Source: Methylobacterium oryzihabitans
GTDB lineage: Bacteria > Pseudomonadota > Alphaproteobacteria > Rhizobiales > Beijerinckiaceae
NCBI RefSeq assembly: GCF_004004555.2
Contig: NZ_SACP01000006.1
Location: 62,001-126,000 of the forward strand
Direction of reading: 5' to 3'
Length of the DNA: 64,000 nt
Position numbers and translations under genes: made by a program
Notes under the pieces: model-generated
Seen by the model: the letters and a program-made list of their open reading frames with translations, nothing else
Told to the model about the DNA's origin: nothing
The model's database searches: none
Shown: piece after piece, positions 16,950 to 25,759 of the stretch
Numbering within the stretch: the first letter of the stretch is position 1
How the letters are laid out: each line of letters begins with the position of its first letter

Positions 16950-18302
16950 CTACTTCAGTGTCGGCAGCAGCAGGTCCGGCAGCCACAGGGCGATGCCGGG
17001 CACCAGGCACAGGATCACCACCGCCACCGCCATCAGGATCACGAAGGGAAGCGTGCCCCAGATGATCTCGGAGAGCGGGATGTCCGGCGCGATGTTCTTG
17101 ATGACGAAGATGTTGAGCCCGACCGGCGGGTGGATCAGGCCCATCTCCATGGTGATCGTCATGACGACGCCGAACCACACGAGGTCGAAGCCGGCGGCCT
17201 TGAGCGGCGGCAGGATGATCGGCGCGGTCATCAGGATGATCGAGACCGGCGGCAGGAAGAAGCCGAGGGCGATCACCAGGGCCAGGATGGTAGCGAGCAG
17301 CAGCCACGGCGACAGGTCGAGCGCCACGATCGCGGCGGCGGCGGCCTGCGAGATGTGGAGGTAGCTCATCACGTAGGCGTAGAGCAGCGACATGCCGATG
17401 ATGAGCATCAGCATCGTCGATTCCCGCAACGTCGCCGCCAGGATCGGGTCGACGTCGCGCGGCCGCCACACGCCGTAGATCAGCGCGATCAGGGCGAGCG
17501 CCAGGATGCCGCCGAGGCCGGCCGTCTCGGACGGGGTGGCGTAGCCGCCGTAGAGCGCCACCATGACGCCGGTGAGCAGCACCACGAAGGGCAGCACCCG
17601 CGGCAGGGTCGAGAACCGCTCGCTCATGCTGTAGCGGTCCTCGGCCAGGATCGGCGAGGTCGCACCGCCGGCGGCGAGGGCCGCCTTGGCGGTCGCGTAT
17701 TCGTGCCGGAAGCGAAAGACCGCCCAGGCGGCGAACAGCCCGACGAGGAGCAGGCCCGGGCCGATGCCGGCGAGGAAGAGCCGCCCCAGCGACTGCTCGG
17801 CCGCGACCGCGTACAGGATCATGGTGATCGAGGGCGGCAGCAGGATGCCGAGGGTGCCGCCGGCCGCGATGATGCCGGCGGCGAAGCCCCCGGAATAGCC
17901 GCGCTTGCGCATCTCCGGGATGCCGGCCGAGCCGATCGCCGAGCAGGTCGCCGGACTCGATCCCGCCATGGCGGCGAACAGCGCGCAGGCGAAGACGTTG
18001 GCAATGCCGAGCCCACCGGGGATGCGGTGCATCCAGGCGTGCATCGCCGAGTAGAGGTCCTGGCCCGCCTTCGACCGCCCGATCGCCGCGCCCTTGAGGA
18101 TGAACAGCGGGATCGACAGCAGGGTGATCGAGGCCATCTCCTCGTAGACGTTCTGCGCCACCGTATCGAGGGAGGCGGCGGGCATGAAGGCCAGCATGAA
18201 GGCGAGCGCCACCGCCCCGAGCGCGAAGGCGATCGGGATGCCCGACAGCATCGCCCCGAGGGTGGCGCCGGCGTAGAGGGTTCCGATCAACGCGACGCTC
18301 AT
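16950..18302 (-). CDS. dctM: TRAP transporter large permease (DctM)
   Basis: A 450-residue, roughly 12-helix inner-membrane protein of the DctM family, the main translocation subunit of a TRAP system that uses a sodium gradient. Recognisable are the start MSVALIGTLYAGATLGAMLSGIPIAFALG, the conserved PLFILKGA, the GSSPATCSAIGSAGIPEM loop and GGTLGILLPPSITMILY. Its ATG overlaps the dctQ stop (ATGA). Linked to matA/matB, the likely substrate is malonate. Confidence 0.93.
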   Translation of the reverse strand: MSVALIGTLYAGATLGAMLSGIPIAFALGAVALAFMLAFMPAASLDTVAQNVYEEMASITLLSIPLFILKGAAIGRSKAGQDLYSAMHAWMHRIPGGLGIANVFACALFAAMAGSSPATCSAIGSAGIPEMRKRGYSGGFAAGIIAAGGTLGILLPPSITMILYAVAAEQSLGRLFLAGIGPGLLLVGLFAAWAVFRFRHEYATAKAALAAGGATSPILAEDRYSMSERFSTLPRVLPFVVLLTGVMVALYGGYATPSETAGLGGILALALIALIYGVWRPRDVDPILAATLRESTMLMLIIGMSLLYAYVMSYLHISQAAAAAIVALDLSPWLLLATILALVIALGFFLPPVSIILMTAPIILPPLKAAGFDLVWFGVVMTITMEMGLIHPPVGLNIFVIKNIAPDIPLSEIIWGTLPFVILMAVAVVILCLVPGIALWLPDLLLPTLK

Positions 18303-18928
18303 CGGGCGGTCCTTCGGTCGAGGTCGGCGCCGAGCCCGACCTTGGGAGCGGCCCGGCCGGCGGCGAGCGGCCCGCGGGCGGCGGCCTCAGCGAGCTGCAG
18401 CACGAACTGGAGCGACAGCAGGGTCATGCCGACCGCCATCAGGCTGTAGGGGATCCACAGGGGCGGACCCCAGGTCGATTGCGAGATCTGGCCGTCGACC
18501 CAGGCCTCGTGCAGCAGCGTCCAGCTCTTCCAGGCGAAGAAGGCGACGAAGAACAGGCTGACGAGGTCGGCGAGGAACAGCCGCACGGCGTTGACCCGGG
18601 CCGGCAGCAGGCCGGTCAGCGCCTCGATGGCGACGTGGCCGCGCCGGGCCTGGACCGCGGCGGCCGACAGGAAGGTGGCGCCGACGATGAGGAACACCGC
18701 CGTCTCGTCCTGCCACTCGGTCGGGACCTTGAAGAAGTAGCGGATCGCGACGCTGTAGGAGAGGACGAGGCAGGCGGCGACGAGGGCGAGGCCGCCGAGG
18801 AGCAGGATCAGCCGGTTGAGCCCGGCCATGGCCGCCTCGACGGCGCCCAGCAGCCCCGGCGCCCGGGGCGCGGCCCGGGTCTCCGGGCCGGCGGCGGCGG
18901 CCGAGGCCGCGTCGAAGGCGTGGCTCAC
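18299..18928 (-). CDS. dctQ: TRAP transporter small permease (DctQ)
   Basis: A 209-residue four-helix protein of the DctQ family (LNRLILLLGGLALVAACLVLSYSVAIRYFFKVPTEWQDETAVFLIVG..RRGHVAIEALTGLLP). The start is GTG 18928, which overlaps the dctP stop codon as GTGA; this coupling decides the start. There is an unusually long hydrophilic N-terminal tail of about 35 residues before helix 1. It pairs with DctM. Confidence 0.9.
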   Translation of the reverse strand: MSHAFDAASAAAAGPETRAAPRAPGLLGAVEAAMAGLNRLILLLGGLALVAACLVLSYSVAIRYFFKVPTEWQDETAVFLIVGATFLSAAAVQARRGHVAIEALTGLLPARVNAVRLFLADLVSLFFVAFFAWKSWTLLHEAWVDGQISQSTWGPPLWIPYSLMAVGMTLLSLQFVLQLAEAAARGPLAAGRAAPKVGLGADLDRRTAR

Positions 18929-19944
18929 GCGACCGCCTCCGCGAGCTTCAGCATCTCGGCGCAGCTCGCCGACTTGGCGGCGTAGTCCTTCCAGGCCGAG
19001 TCGCGGGCGATGTCGCGCCACTTGCCCAGCGTCGCCTCGTCGAGGGTCTCGACCTTGGCGCCGGCGCGGGTGAAGACCTGCTCGACCCGCTCGTCGTCGG
19101 CCCGGGCGCCCTCCTGGCCGAAGCCCTCCAGCTCGGCCCCGACCGCCATGACGAGGTCCTGCTGGTCCTTCGGCAGGCCGTCGAAGATGCTCTTCGACAT
19201 CATGATCGGTTCGAGCATGAACCAGTACGAGCGGCCGCGGCCCGAGGTGAGCGACTTCGCCAGTTCCTCCAGGCGGAACGAGATCAGGCTGGTCGACGAG
19301 GTGATGACGGCGTCGCAGGCGCCGGTCTGCATCGCGGCGTAGGATTCGTTCGAGGGCAGGCTCAGGGTCGCGGCGCCGGCGGCCTTCATCATCAGGTCCA
19401 TCTCGCGCGAGCCGCCCCGCACCTTCAGGCCCCTGGCGTCCTCGGGCCGCAGCAGCGGCCGCTCGCGGCTGGCGACGCCCCCGGCCTGCCAGACCCACGA
19501 CACCAGCACGATGCCCTTGGCCTGGAGGATCTCGGTGAGCTTGCGGCCGACCGGCGCGGTCTTCCAGGCCATCGCCTGCTGATAGGAGGTCACCAGCGCC
19601 GGCATCAGGCCGATATTGGTCTCGGGCACCTCGCCGCCGGCATAGGGCAGCGGGTAGAGGCTCATGTCGAGGGCCCCTTTGCGCATGGCGCTGAACTGGG
19701 CGTTGGTCTTCATCAGCGACGAGCCGGGATAGACCTGCACCTCGAGGGCGCCCTTCGAGCGCTCCTTCACCGCGAGCGCGAACTTGCGGCACATCCGGTC
19801 GCGAAAGTCGCCCTCGTCGATCGTGCCGCCGGGGAACTGGTGCGACAGCTTGAGGGTCGTGGCGGCCCGGGCCTGCCCGCGAAGGCCGATCAGAGCCGGC
19901 GCGGCGAGGCCGGCGGCCACGAGGGAGCGGCGCGACAACAGCAT
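18925..19944 (-). CDS. dctP: TRAP transporter substrate-binding protein (DctP)
   Basis: A 339-residue periplasmic solute receptor. The N-terminus MLLSRRSLVAAGLAAPALIGLRGQARA is a Tat-like signal (SRRSLVA). The mature part has LKLSHQFPGG, VQVYPGSSLMKTNAQFSAMRKGALDMSL and the ligand-contacting LKVRGGSREMDLMMKAAGA. AGGAGG precedes ATG 19944. First gene of the malonate operon and divergent from the GntR regulator. Malonate as the ligand is inferred from matAB. Confidence 0.92.
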   Translation of the reverse strand: MLLSRRSLVAAGLAAPALIGLRGQARAATTLKLSHQFPGGTIDEGDFRDRMCRKFALAVKERSKGALEVQVYPGSSLMKTNAQFSAMRKGALDMSLYPLPYAGGEVPETNIGLMPALVTSYQQAMAWKTAPVGRKLTEILQAKGIVLVSWVWQAGGVASRERPLLRPEDARGLKVRGGSREMDLMMKAAGAATLSLPSNESYAAMQTGACDAVITSSTSLISFRLEELAKSLTSGRGRSYWFMLEPIMMSKSIFDGLPKDQQDLVMAVGAELEGFGQEGARADDERVEQVFTRAGAKVETLDEATLGKWRDIARDSAWKDYAAKSASCAEMLKLAEAVA

Positions 19945-20042
19945 GGCGGTTTCCTCCTGGCCGGACCCGAAGGCGGCTCTGTGTGCAGGCGCAGCATTGA
20001 TTTGTGCGGATGCGCGCTCGTTGGATGCAAGAAAGCCCAGTC

Positions 20043-20083
20043 TTGTATATTTTGTCAACCGCACCGCATATTACCGCCGGTAA
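20043..20083. promoter_or_regulatory. candidate GntR operators between dctP and the regulator
   Basis: Two sites lie in this AT-richer stretch: TTGTATATTTTGTCAA at 20043-20058, like the TTGT..ACAA half-sites of FCD-type GntR proteins, and a short inverted repeat TTACC-GCC-GGTAA at 20071-20083, 14 bases ahead of the GntR start. A malonate-responsive repressor acting on both divergent genes is the likely reading. Confidence 0.45.
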
Positions 20084-20097
20084 GGACGAGGCCGGCC

Positions 20098-20769
20098 ATG
20101 ACTCATGCCCCCATGAACCGTGCCCAGCGGCTGCGGCTGACGATCGAGGACGAGATCGTGAACGGGGTGCTGCGACCCGGGGCGCGGCTCGACGAGGCGC
20201 AGCTCGCCGAGCGGTTCGGCGTCTCGCGCACGCCGATCCGCGAGGCGCTGCTGCAACTGGCGGTGACCGGGCTGATCGAGGTCAAGCCGCGGCGCGGCGC
20301 GGTGGTGAGCATGCCGGACCCGACCCGGCTGCTGGAGATGTTCGAGACGATGGCGGAGCTGGAGGCGTCCTGCGGCCGGCTCGCGGCCCGGCGCCTGACG
20401 CCGGAGCACCAGGCGGCGCTGGCGGCGGCCCTGGAGGCGTGCCGGGCGGCGGCAGAGGCCGGCGACCTCGCGGAGTACTACGCCGAGAACACCGTGTTCC
20501 ACGCCGTGATCTACCGGGCGTCGCGCAACGGCTTCCTGTGCGAGCAGGCCCTGGCATTGAGCCGGCGCCTCGCGCCGTTCCGGCGCATCCAGCTGCGCGC
20601 GCGCAACCGGGTCGGGCAGTCCTTCGCGGAGCATGCCGGCATCGTCGAGGCGATCCTGTCCGGCGACGAGGCCGAGACCGCCGCGCGGGCGCGCGCCCAC
20701 GTCCTCGTCCAGGGCGACCGCTTCTCCGACCTGATCCTCAGCCTCGGCCGCGACGACGCCGCGGCTTGA
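20098..20769 (+). CDS. GntR-family (FCD) regulator of the malonate operon
   Basis: A 223-residue regulator with a winged HTH (residues about 10-75, GARLDEAQLAERFGVSRTPIREALLQLAVTGLIEVKPRRGAVVS) and an all-helical FCD ligand domain (about 85-215). Divergent from dctPQM-matAB, it is the likely counterpart of MatR, the known repressor of mat operons, with malonate or malonyl-CoA as effector. ATG 20098 is preceded by a GA-rich stretch; ATG 20113 is an alternative. Confidence 0.88.
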   Translation: MTHAPMNRAQRLRLTIEDEIVNGVLRPGARLDEAQLAERFGVSRTPIREALLQLAVTGLIEVKPRRGAVVSMPDPTRLLEMFETMAELEASCGRLAARRLTPEHQAALAAALEACRAAAEAGDLAEYYAENTVFHAVIYRASRNGFLCEQALALSRRLAPFRRIQLRARNRVGQSFAEHAGIVEAILSGDEAETAARARAHVLVQGDRFSDLILSLGRDDAAA

Positions 20770-20786
20770 GGGCCGGGCCGGTCCAC

Positions 20787-20871
20787 GCCGCCCGGATCCC
20801 GGCCAGCGGGCTGCTCACGCCGCCCGGATCCCGGCCAGCGGGCGGGTCAGGCCGCCCGGATCCCGGCCAGG
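20787..20871. repeat. 32-bp tandem repeat that duplicates the end of the chemoreceptor gene
   Basis: The core GCCGCCCGGATCCCGGCCAG recurs at 20787, 20819 and 20851 with a 32-base period. The last copy is the true 3' end of the minus-strand chemoreceptor gene (LAGIRAA and stop). The middle copy encodes the same LAGIRAA plus TGA beyond the real stop. The duplicated tails lie in the gap to the GntR gene. Confidence 0.85.
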
Positions 20872-22931
20872 AACCCGTCGAGTTCGCGGCGCAGGTCGGC
20901 GGCGCCCGCCGAGAGGTCGCGGGCGGCGTGCGCGACCTCGCCGGCGACGTGACCGGTCTCGCCGGCCTGGGCCTGGACCAGGGCGATGCTGTGGCTGACC
21001 TCGCCGGTGCCCGCCGCCGCCTCGGAGACGTGGCGCACCACCTCCTGCATCGTCGCCTGCTGCTGCTCGATCGCCGCGCTCACCGCCACCGTCGTCGCGT
21101 TGACCCGGTCGAGGGTCGCGCCGATGCCGCCGATCGCCGCCGCCGAATCCTGGGCCGCCTGCCGGATCTGGCCGATCTGGGTCGTGATCTCCTCGGTCGC
21201 CCTGGCGGTCTGCTCGGCCAGCGCCTTGACCTCGGCGGCGACGACCGCGAAGCCGCGTCCGGCCTCGCCGGCCCGGGCCGCCTCGATCGTGGCGTTGAGA
21301 GCCAGCAGGTTGGTCTGCCCGGCGATGGCCGAGATCATCGCCACCACCTGCCCGATCCGCTGCGTCCCGGTCTCCAGCGCCTGCACGGTGGTGTCGGTCG
21401 CCCTCGCATCGGCGACCGCCGTGACGACGAGGTCGGCCGAGGTGGTGGTCTGGGCGCCGATCTCCCGGGCGGTCGCGATCATCTGCTCGGCCGCGGCGGC
21501 GACGCTGCCGACGTTGCCGGAGGTGTGCTGGGCGGTCGCCGCGACGCTGACCGCCCTGCCGTCGGTGTCGCGGGCGGCCTCCGCCATGGCGGCGGCCCGC
21601 CCTTCGAGGGAGGCGGCGGCCTGGGCGAGCGTCCCGACGAAACCGCCGATGCGGGTCTCGATGTCGTCGGCGAGGGCGCGCATGGCGGTGCGGCGCTGCG
21701 CCTCGACGCCGGCCCGGGCGAGGGCGGCGTCCTCCTGCAGGGTCCGGTTGCGGGCGAGCGACTCCTTGAACACCGCGACCGCGGCGGCCATGGCGCCGAC
21801 CTCGTCGCGCCGCCCCCGGCCGGGCACGGCGACCGCCGTGTCGCCCTCGGCCAGCCGGACCATCGCGGCGGTCATCGCCGCGAGGGGGCGGGCGAGGCGC
21901 ACGACCACCAGGACCAGGGTGGCGCCGGCGAGCGCGAGTGCCGCCACGAGCAGGCCGGCATACAGGACCAGGCTGCGCCGGGCCTGCTCGGCCCGGGCGA
22001 CCGCGGCGGCGTCGAGTTCGGCCACGGCGGCGAGCGGCACCTCGGCGATCGCCGCCAGGGCCGGGCTGGATTCCCGGCGCGACTCGGCGACGGTGGGGCG
22101 CGGCCGGGTCGGGTCGGCGAGGCCGGCGAACAGCCCCCGCGTCCGCTCGGCGAAGGGGCCGGCGAAGTAGCGCGCGTCGGCGTTCTCGATCGCGGTCTGG
22201 AGGGCCGGCGGCGCCGTCCCGGCGAAGAGGTTGCGCACCACCCCGAAGGCGAACTCGGACTGGCGGCTGAAGGCGATGAAGTCCTGCTGCTCGCCCGGCG
22301 CGACCGCCCGGTTCTGTCCCAGCACCCCGTTGATGATGATGTGCGCGTTGCCCGCGAAGGTGCGGGACGCCCAGCTCATCGCGCGCGCGAGGATCAGGCC
22401 GTTCAGGGTCGGATCGACGGCGAGGATCCCGGCCTCGACCGCGGCCATCGCCCGGTCGAAGGCCGCGATCAGGGTCTCGCCCTGGGCGTTGATCGCCTCG
22501 GTCAGTCCCTTGTCGCGCGCGGCGGGGGGCTGGGCCATGGCGGCGTCGAACCGCTCCCGCGCCCGGACCCAGCCGTCATAGGCCCGCTCCAGGCCCGCCC
22601 GGGCCTCGACGATCGCGGGCTGGTCCTCCCCGGCGAGGCGTGCCTGGAACGCCGACCACGTCGCCTGCATCGCGGCCCGGCGGGCGGCGATGTCCTTCAG
22701 GTTGGCCGCGGCCGCCTGGGTGTCGAGGGGAAGCGCCGAGAGCATCGCGCCGCGCTCGAAGCGCATCTCCGCGAGGGTCTTCAGCATCGCGCGGTCGGCC
22801 GAGGCGAGGGCCGAGACCCGCTCCGCCGCCGCCGCCGAGATGTACGCGAGGGAGAGATTGCGTCCGCACATCGCCACGACGATGACGCTGAACGTCAGGA
22901 TGACCGCTGTCAGCCAGCGCTTGATCGTCAT
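20847..22931 (-). CDS. methyl-accepting chemotaxis protein
   Basis: A 694-residue transmembrane chemoreceptor. Helix 1 is at about 5-27, a large periplasmic helical sensor domain of about 290 residues follows, helix 2 is near 325-347 ([20 protein letters not shown]), then a HAMP domain and a long cytoplasmic signalling coil. The hairpin tip reads [20 protein letters not shown] followed by [16 protein letters not shown] CheA/CheW-coupled receptor is expected. Ligand unknown. No chemotaxis genes are nearby. Its 3' end is tandemly duplicated (20787-20871). Confidence 0.93.
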   Translation of the reverse strand: MTIKRWLTAVILTFSVIVVAMCGRNLSLAYISAAAAERVSALASADRAMLKTLAEMRFERGAMLSALPLDTQAAAANLKDIAARRAAMQATWSAFQARLAGEDQPAIVEARAGLERAYDGWVRARERFDAAMAQPPAARDKGLTEAINAQGETLIAAFDRAMAAVEAGILAVDPTLNGLILARAMSWASRTFAGNAHIIINGVLGQNRAVAPGEQQDFIAFSRQSEFAFGVVRNLFAGTAPPALQTAIENADARYFAGPFAERTRGLFAGLADPTRPRPTVAESRRESSPALAAIAEVPLAAVAELDAAAVARAEQARRSLVLYAGLLVAALALAGATLVLVVVRLARPLAAMTAAMVRLAEGDTAVAVPGRGRRDEVGAMAAAVAVFKESLARNRTLQEDAALARAGVEAQRRTAMRALADDIETRIGGFVGTLAQAAASLEGRAAAMAEAARDTDGRAVSVAATAQHTSGNVGSVAAAAEQMIATAREIGAQTTTSADLVVTAVADARATDTTVQALETGTQRIGQVVAMISAIAGQTNLLALNATIEAARAGEAGRGFAVVAAEVKALAEQTARATEEITTQIGQIRQAAQDSAAAIGGIGATLDRVNATTVAVSAAIEQQQATMQEVVRHVSEAAAGTGEVSHSIALVQAQAGETGHVAGEVAHAARDLSAGAADLRRELDGFLAGIRAA

Positions 22932-23045
22932 GGTGTCCCCCCGCGAGCCGTGAATCGTCGCCGGGCCGGTGGTCCCGCCGGCGCCTCGACGATGGATTCA
23001 ACTCTAGGAGGTGCGCGCTTGACGGAAGGTTACGGCACGGCGCGG

Positions 23046-23179
23046 GTCATACGGTTTCCGATCGATTGCTTCAGGCGATCCTGGCGGATCGCATTCGCAA
23101 TGCGGAAACCGGCTTCGCTCAGGCGCCGCGCAGGCCGGTGATTCGGATTTCGGACGGAATCGTCCGAAATCCGAATCAC
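23046..23179. repeat. dispersed palindromic element, copy 1
   Basis: The element starts GTCATACGG, contains GATCGATTGCT and ACCGGCTTCGCTCAGG, and ends in a perfect 19-bp hairpin at 23138-23179 (left arm GTGATTCGGATTTCGGACG, loop GAAT). A diverged second copy is at 28375-28546. The hairpin end supplies the stop codon of the minus-strand YkgJ-type gene (TCA at 23176-23178), so it probably acts as that gene's terminator. The rest of the gap from 22932 holds no gene. Confidence 0.85.
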
Positions 23180-23715
23180 GCCGCCGGCCGCACCTTCTCG
23201 ACCTCGATCGCGATCCCGGCCGCGGTCGGGCGCTCGCGCGCCACCAGCCGGTCGCCGGGCTCGAACACGCCGAGGGGCACGTCGCGGTCGGGCAGCACCA
23301 CCGTGGCGCTCCTGTTGACGAAGACCAGGACGTGGCGCTTCTGCGCCAGCGAGGCGGCGGCCCAACGCTTGAGCTGGCCGTAATACGGCTCGCGCCGCCA
23401 CGCCTGCGCCTGCCCGGGATCGACCTGGACGTGCATGAACCGGGTCGCGGGATCGAGGCTCAGCACCATCTTGGCCCGGTCGGGCTTCCATTCCGGGCCG
23501 AGCCAGCCCTCGGTCATCCAGAGGCAGTGGAAGGCGCGGCAATGGTCGGGCCGGGTGGCGTGGATGGCGCAGCCGCGGCCGGCCTTGGTGTGGCGGCACC
23601 ACTGGCCGGCCACGCTCTCCACCGCCGGCACGTCGTAGACCTTGCAGCACAGGGTGCAGGGGCCGCAGGCGCGGCCGGGCGCCGGGGTCGTGGCGAAGAG
23701 GGCGGGGTCGGTCAT
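23176..23715 (-). CDS. YkgJ-type cysteine-cluster protein
   Basis: A 179-residue cytosolic protein with the CxxCxxCC cluster at its start (ACGPCTLCCKVYDV) followed by further cysteines (WCRHTKAGRGCAIHATRPDHCRAFHC). The pattern matches the YkgJ/UPF0153 zinc- or iron-chelating family. The function is not established; some relatives are linked to Fe-S or methyltransferase chemistry. The C-terminal half (residues 115-179) looks like a small beta domain (VLPDRDVPLGVFEPGDRLVA). Its stop codon lies in a perfect hairpin (23138-23179). Confidence 0.85.
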   Translation of the reverse strand: MTDPALFATTPAPGRACGPCTLCCKVYDVPAVESVAGQWCRHTKAGRGCAIHATRPDHCRAFHCLWMTEGWLGPEWKPDRAKMVLSLDPATRFMHVQVDPGQAQAWRREPYYGQLKRWAAASLAQKRHVLVFVNRSATVVLPDRDVPLGVFEPGDRLVARERPTAAGIAIEVEKVRPAA

Positions 23716-23891
23716 GCGCTCGGATCGATGCAGGGTTGTGCGGTGGGGCGGTTTCGGGCACGCCGCTTGTAAGGGCGGTTCGCGCCGCTAGTGTGGCGGC
23801 GCGTACCGTCCCAGTTCCGCGGGCGGAGCGCCGGCACGGGCGACACTCCCGGGCAGCCCGGCCTCCGGCCCGCCTCCCGGAAGGCCGAGAC

Positions 23892-25274
23892 ATGCTGTCG
23901 AACCTCGCCACCCGCGACGTCGAGACCCTGATCCACCCCTACACCAACCTCGCGGCGTTCCGCGAGGCGGGCCCGCTGGTGCTGGAGCGCGGCCACGGCG
24001 TCTGGGTCTACGACACCGACGGGCGGCCCTACCTCGAGGGCATGGCCGGGCTGTGGTGCACCGCGCTCGGCTATTCCAACGACGAGCTGGTCGAGGCCGC
24101 CCGCGAGCAGATGGCGCGGCTGCCGTTCAGCCACATCTTCTCGGGCCGCAGCCACGACCCGGCGATCGAGCTCGCCGAGACGATCAAGGAGCTGGTGCCG
24201 GTCCCGGCCTCGAAGGTGTTCTTCACCTCGTCGGGCTCGGAGGCCAACGACACCCAGGTCAAGCTGGCGTGGTACTACAACAACGCCCTCGGCCGGCCGA
24301 AGAAGAAGAAGATCATCGGCCGGGTGAAGGGCTATCACGGCGTCACGGTGGCGTCGGCCTCGATGACCGGGCTCGCCGCCAACCACGCCGACTGGGACCT
24401 GCCGCTGCCGGGCTTCCTGCACGCCGCCTGCCCGCACCACTACCGCGGCGCGCATCCGGGCGAGAGCGAGGAGGAGTATTCCCGCCGGCTCGCCGACGAG
24501 CTCGACGCGATGATCGAGCGCGAGGGGCCCGACACGGTCGCGGCCTTCATCGCCGAGCCGGTGATGGGCGCGGGCGGCGCGATCGTCCCGCCCAAGGGCT
24601 ACTTCGCGGCGATCCAGCCGGTGCTCGCCCGCCACGACGTGCGGCTGATCGCCGACGAGGTGATCTGCGGCTTCGGCCGGCTGGGCTCGTGGTTCGGCTC
24701 CGAGACCCTCGGCATCCAGGCCAACAGCCTGTCCTTCGCCAAGGCGCTCACCTCGGCCTACATGCCGCTCGGCGGCGTGACCGTGGACGAGCCGCTGTAT
24801 CAGGCGATGCTCGACCAGAGCCGCAAGATCGGCACCTTCGGCCACGGCACCACCTACTCGGCGCACCCGGTGGCGAGCGCGGTCGCCCTCAAGACGATCG
24901 AGATCTACAAGCGCGACCGCATCATCGAGGGCGCGGCCGCCAAGGCGCCCCACTTCCTGCGCCGGCTGGAGGCCCTCGCCGACCACCCGATCGTCGGCGA
25001 GGCCCGCGGCCTCGGCCTGATCGGCGGCCTCGAGATCGTCGCCGACAAGGCGAGCAAGCGCCAGTACGAGCCGAAGGCCGGCGTCGCCGCCCGCTGCGTC
25101 GCCTTCGCGCAGGAGGAGGGACTGATCGTGCGCTTCCTCGCCGGCGACCGGGTCGCGGTCTGCCCGCCGCTGGTGATCCGCGAGGACGAGATCGACACCC
25201 TGTTCGACCGCCTCGGCACCGCCCTCGACCGCACCCAGGCCTGGATCCGCGAGCAGGGGCTGCAGGCCGCCTGA
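23892..25274 (+). CDS. class III PLP-dependent aminotransferase
   Basis: A 460-residue omega-aminotransferase. PLP-site features are the SSGSEANDTQVKLAWYYNN stretch, the aspartate of LIADEVICGFGRLG and the Schiff-base lysine in LSFAKALTSAYMPLGG. The start MLSNLATRDVETLIHPYTNL and length match the putrescine/beta-alanine:pyruvate group, which moves an amino group from a polyamine or omega-amino acid to pyruvate. The exact donor cannot be read. ATG 23892 follows GGAAGG. It stands alone, divergent from the YkgJ-type gene. Confidence 0.9.
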   Translation: MLSNLATRDVETLIHPYTNLAAFREAGPLVLERGHGVWVYDTDGRPYLEGMAGLWCTALGYSNDELVEAAREQMARLPFSHIFSGRSHDPAIELAETIKELVPVPASKVFFTSSGSEANDTQVKLAWYYNNALGRPKKKKIIGRVKGYHGVTVASASMTGLAANHADWDLPLPGFLHAACPHHYRGAHPGESEEEYSRRLADELDAMIEREGPDTVAAFIAEPVMGAGGAIVPPKGYFAAIQPVLARHDVRLIADEVICGFGRLGSWFGSETLGIQANSLSFAKALTSAYMPLGGVTVDEPLYQAMLDQSRKIGTFGHGTTYSAHPVASAVALKTIEIYKRDRIIEGAAAKAPHFLRRLEALADHPIVGEARGLGLIGGLEIVADKASKRQYEPKAGVAARCVAFAQEEGLIVRFLAGDRVAVCPPLVIREDEIDTLFDRLGTALDRTQAWIREQGLQAA

Positions 25275-25296
25275 ACGGGTCTTCATCAATCGGGCG

Positions 25297-25326
25297 GGCC
25301 GGCCGGGATTTCGCCTCCGGCCGGCC
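25297..25326. terminator. hairpin after the aminotransferase gene
   Basis: Perfect 10-bp arms (GGCCGGCCGG and its complement) around a 10-base loop, 22 bases after the aminotransferase stop. No U-run follows, so efficiency as an intrinsic terminator is uncertain. A second small hairpin (CCGGGCC-CAG-GCCCGG) follows at 25331. Confidence 0.45.
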
Positions 25327-25434
25327 ATCGCCGGGCCCAGGCCCGGTCACGATGGGGCGCTTCTCTCCGGTGTCGCGGCCGAACCGGGCCGCCGATCCGC
25401 GGCCGGATCCGGCCGCGCAGGAGAGGAACCGACC

Positions 25435-25647
25435 ATGAGCGCCCATCGCCCGCGATACGCCGCCGGAGCCGAGACTGCCGTACCGGTGCGCGCTGCGCCG
25501 CAAGAGCGCGCCGCGCCGCAGGAGCGCAGCGCCCGCCGGATCGCCCTGCCGGCGCTCGCGGCCGCCCTGCGGGCGGGCCGGGGCGCGCCGGAGCGACGGC
25601 CCGGTCGCGGTTCATTCCGCTTGCACGAAGATTGCGTCATGGAGTGA
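25435..25647 (+). CDS. small hypothetical basic protein
   Basis: A 70-residue arginine- and alanine-rich product (MSAHRPRYAAGAETAVPVRA..., with a short APQER-AAPQER repeat near residue 22). It is supported mainly by a good AGGAGAGG site 7-8 bases before ATG 25435. No family is recognised and no membrane segment or signal peptide is evident. The C-terminal LHEDCVME is less biased than the rest. It may be a real small protein or a leader. Confidence 0.45.
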   Translation: MSAHRPRYAAGAETAVPVRAAPQERAAPQERSARRIALPALAAALRAGRGAPERRPGRGSFRLHEDCVME

Positions 25648-25759
25648 GGCGGGGACGGCCGGTTCCGGCCGCCCCTCGTCGTCCCGGACCGGGACGCTCC
25701 CGCCTGAGATCCGTCGGCCCTGCCCGATGGCCGGACGCCGCCGACCCGAGGCCGTGACG

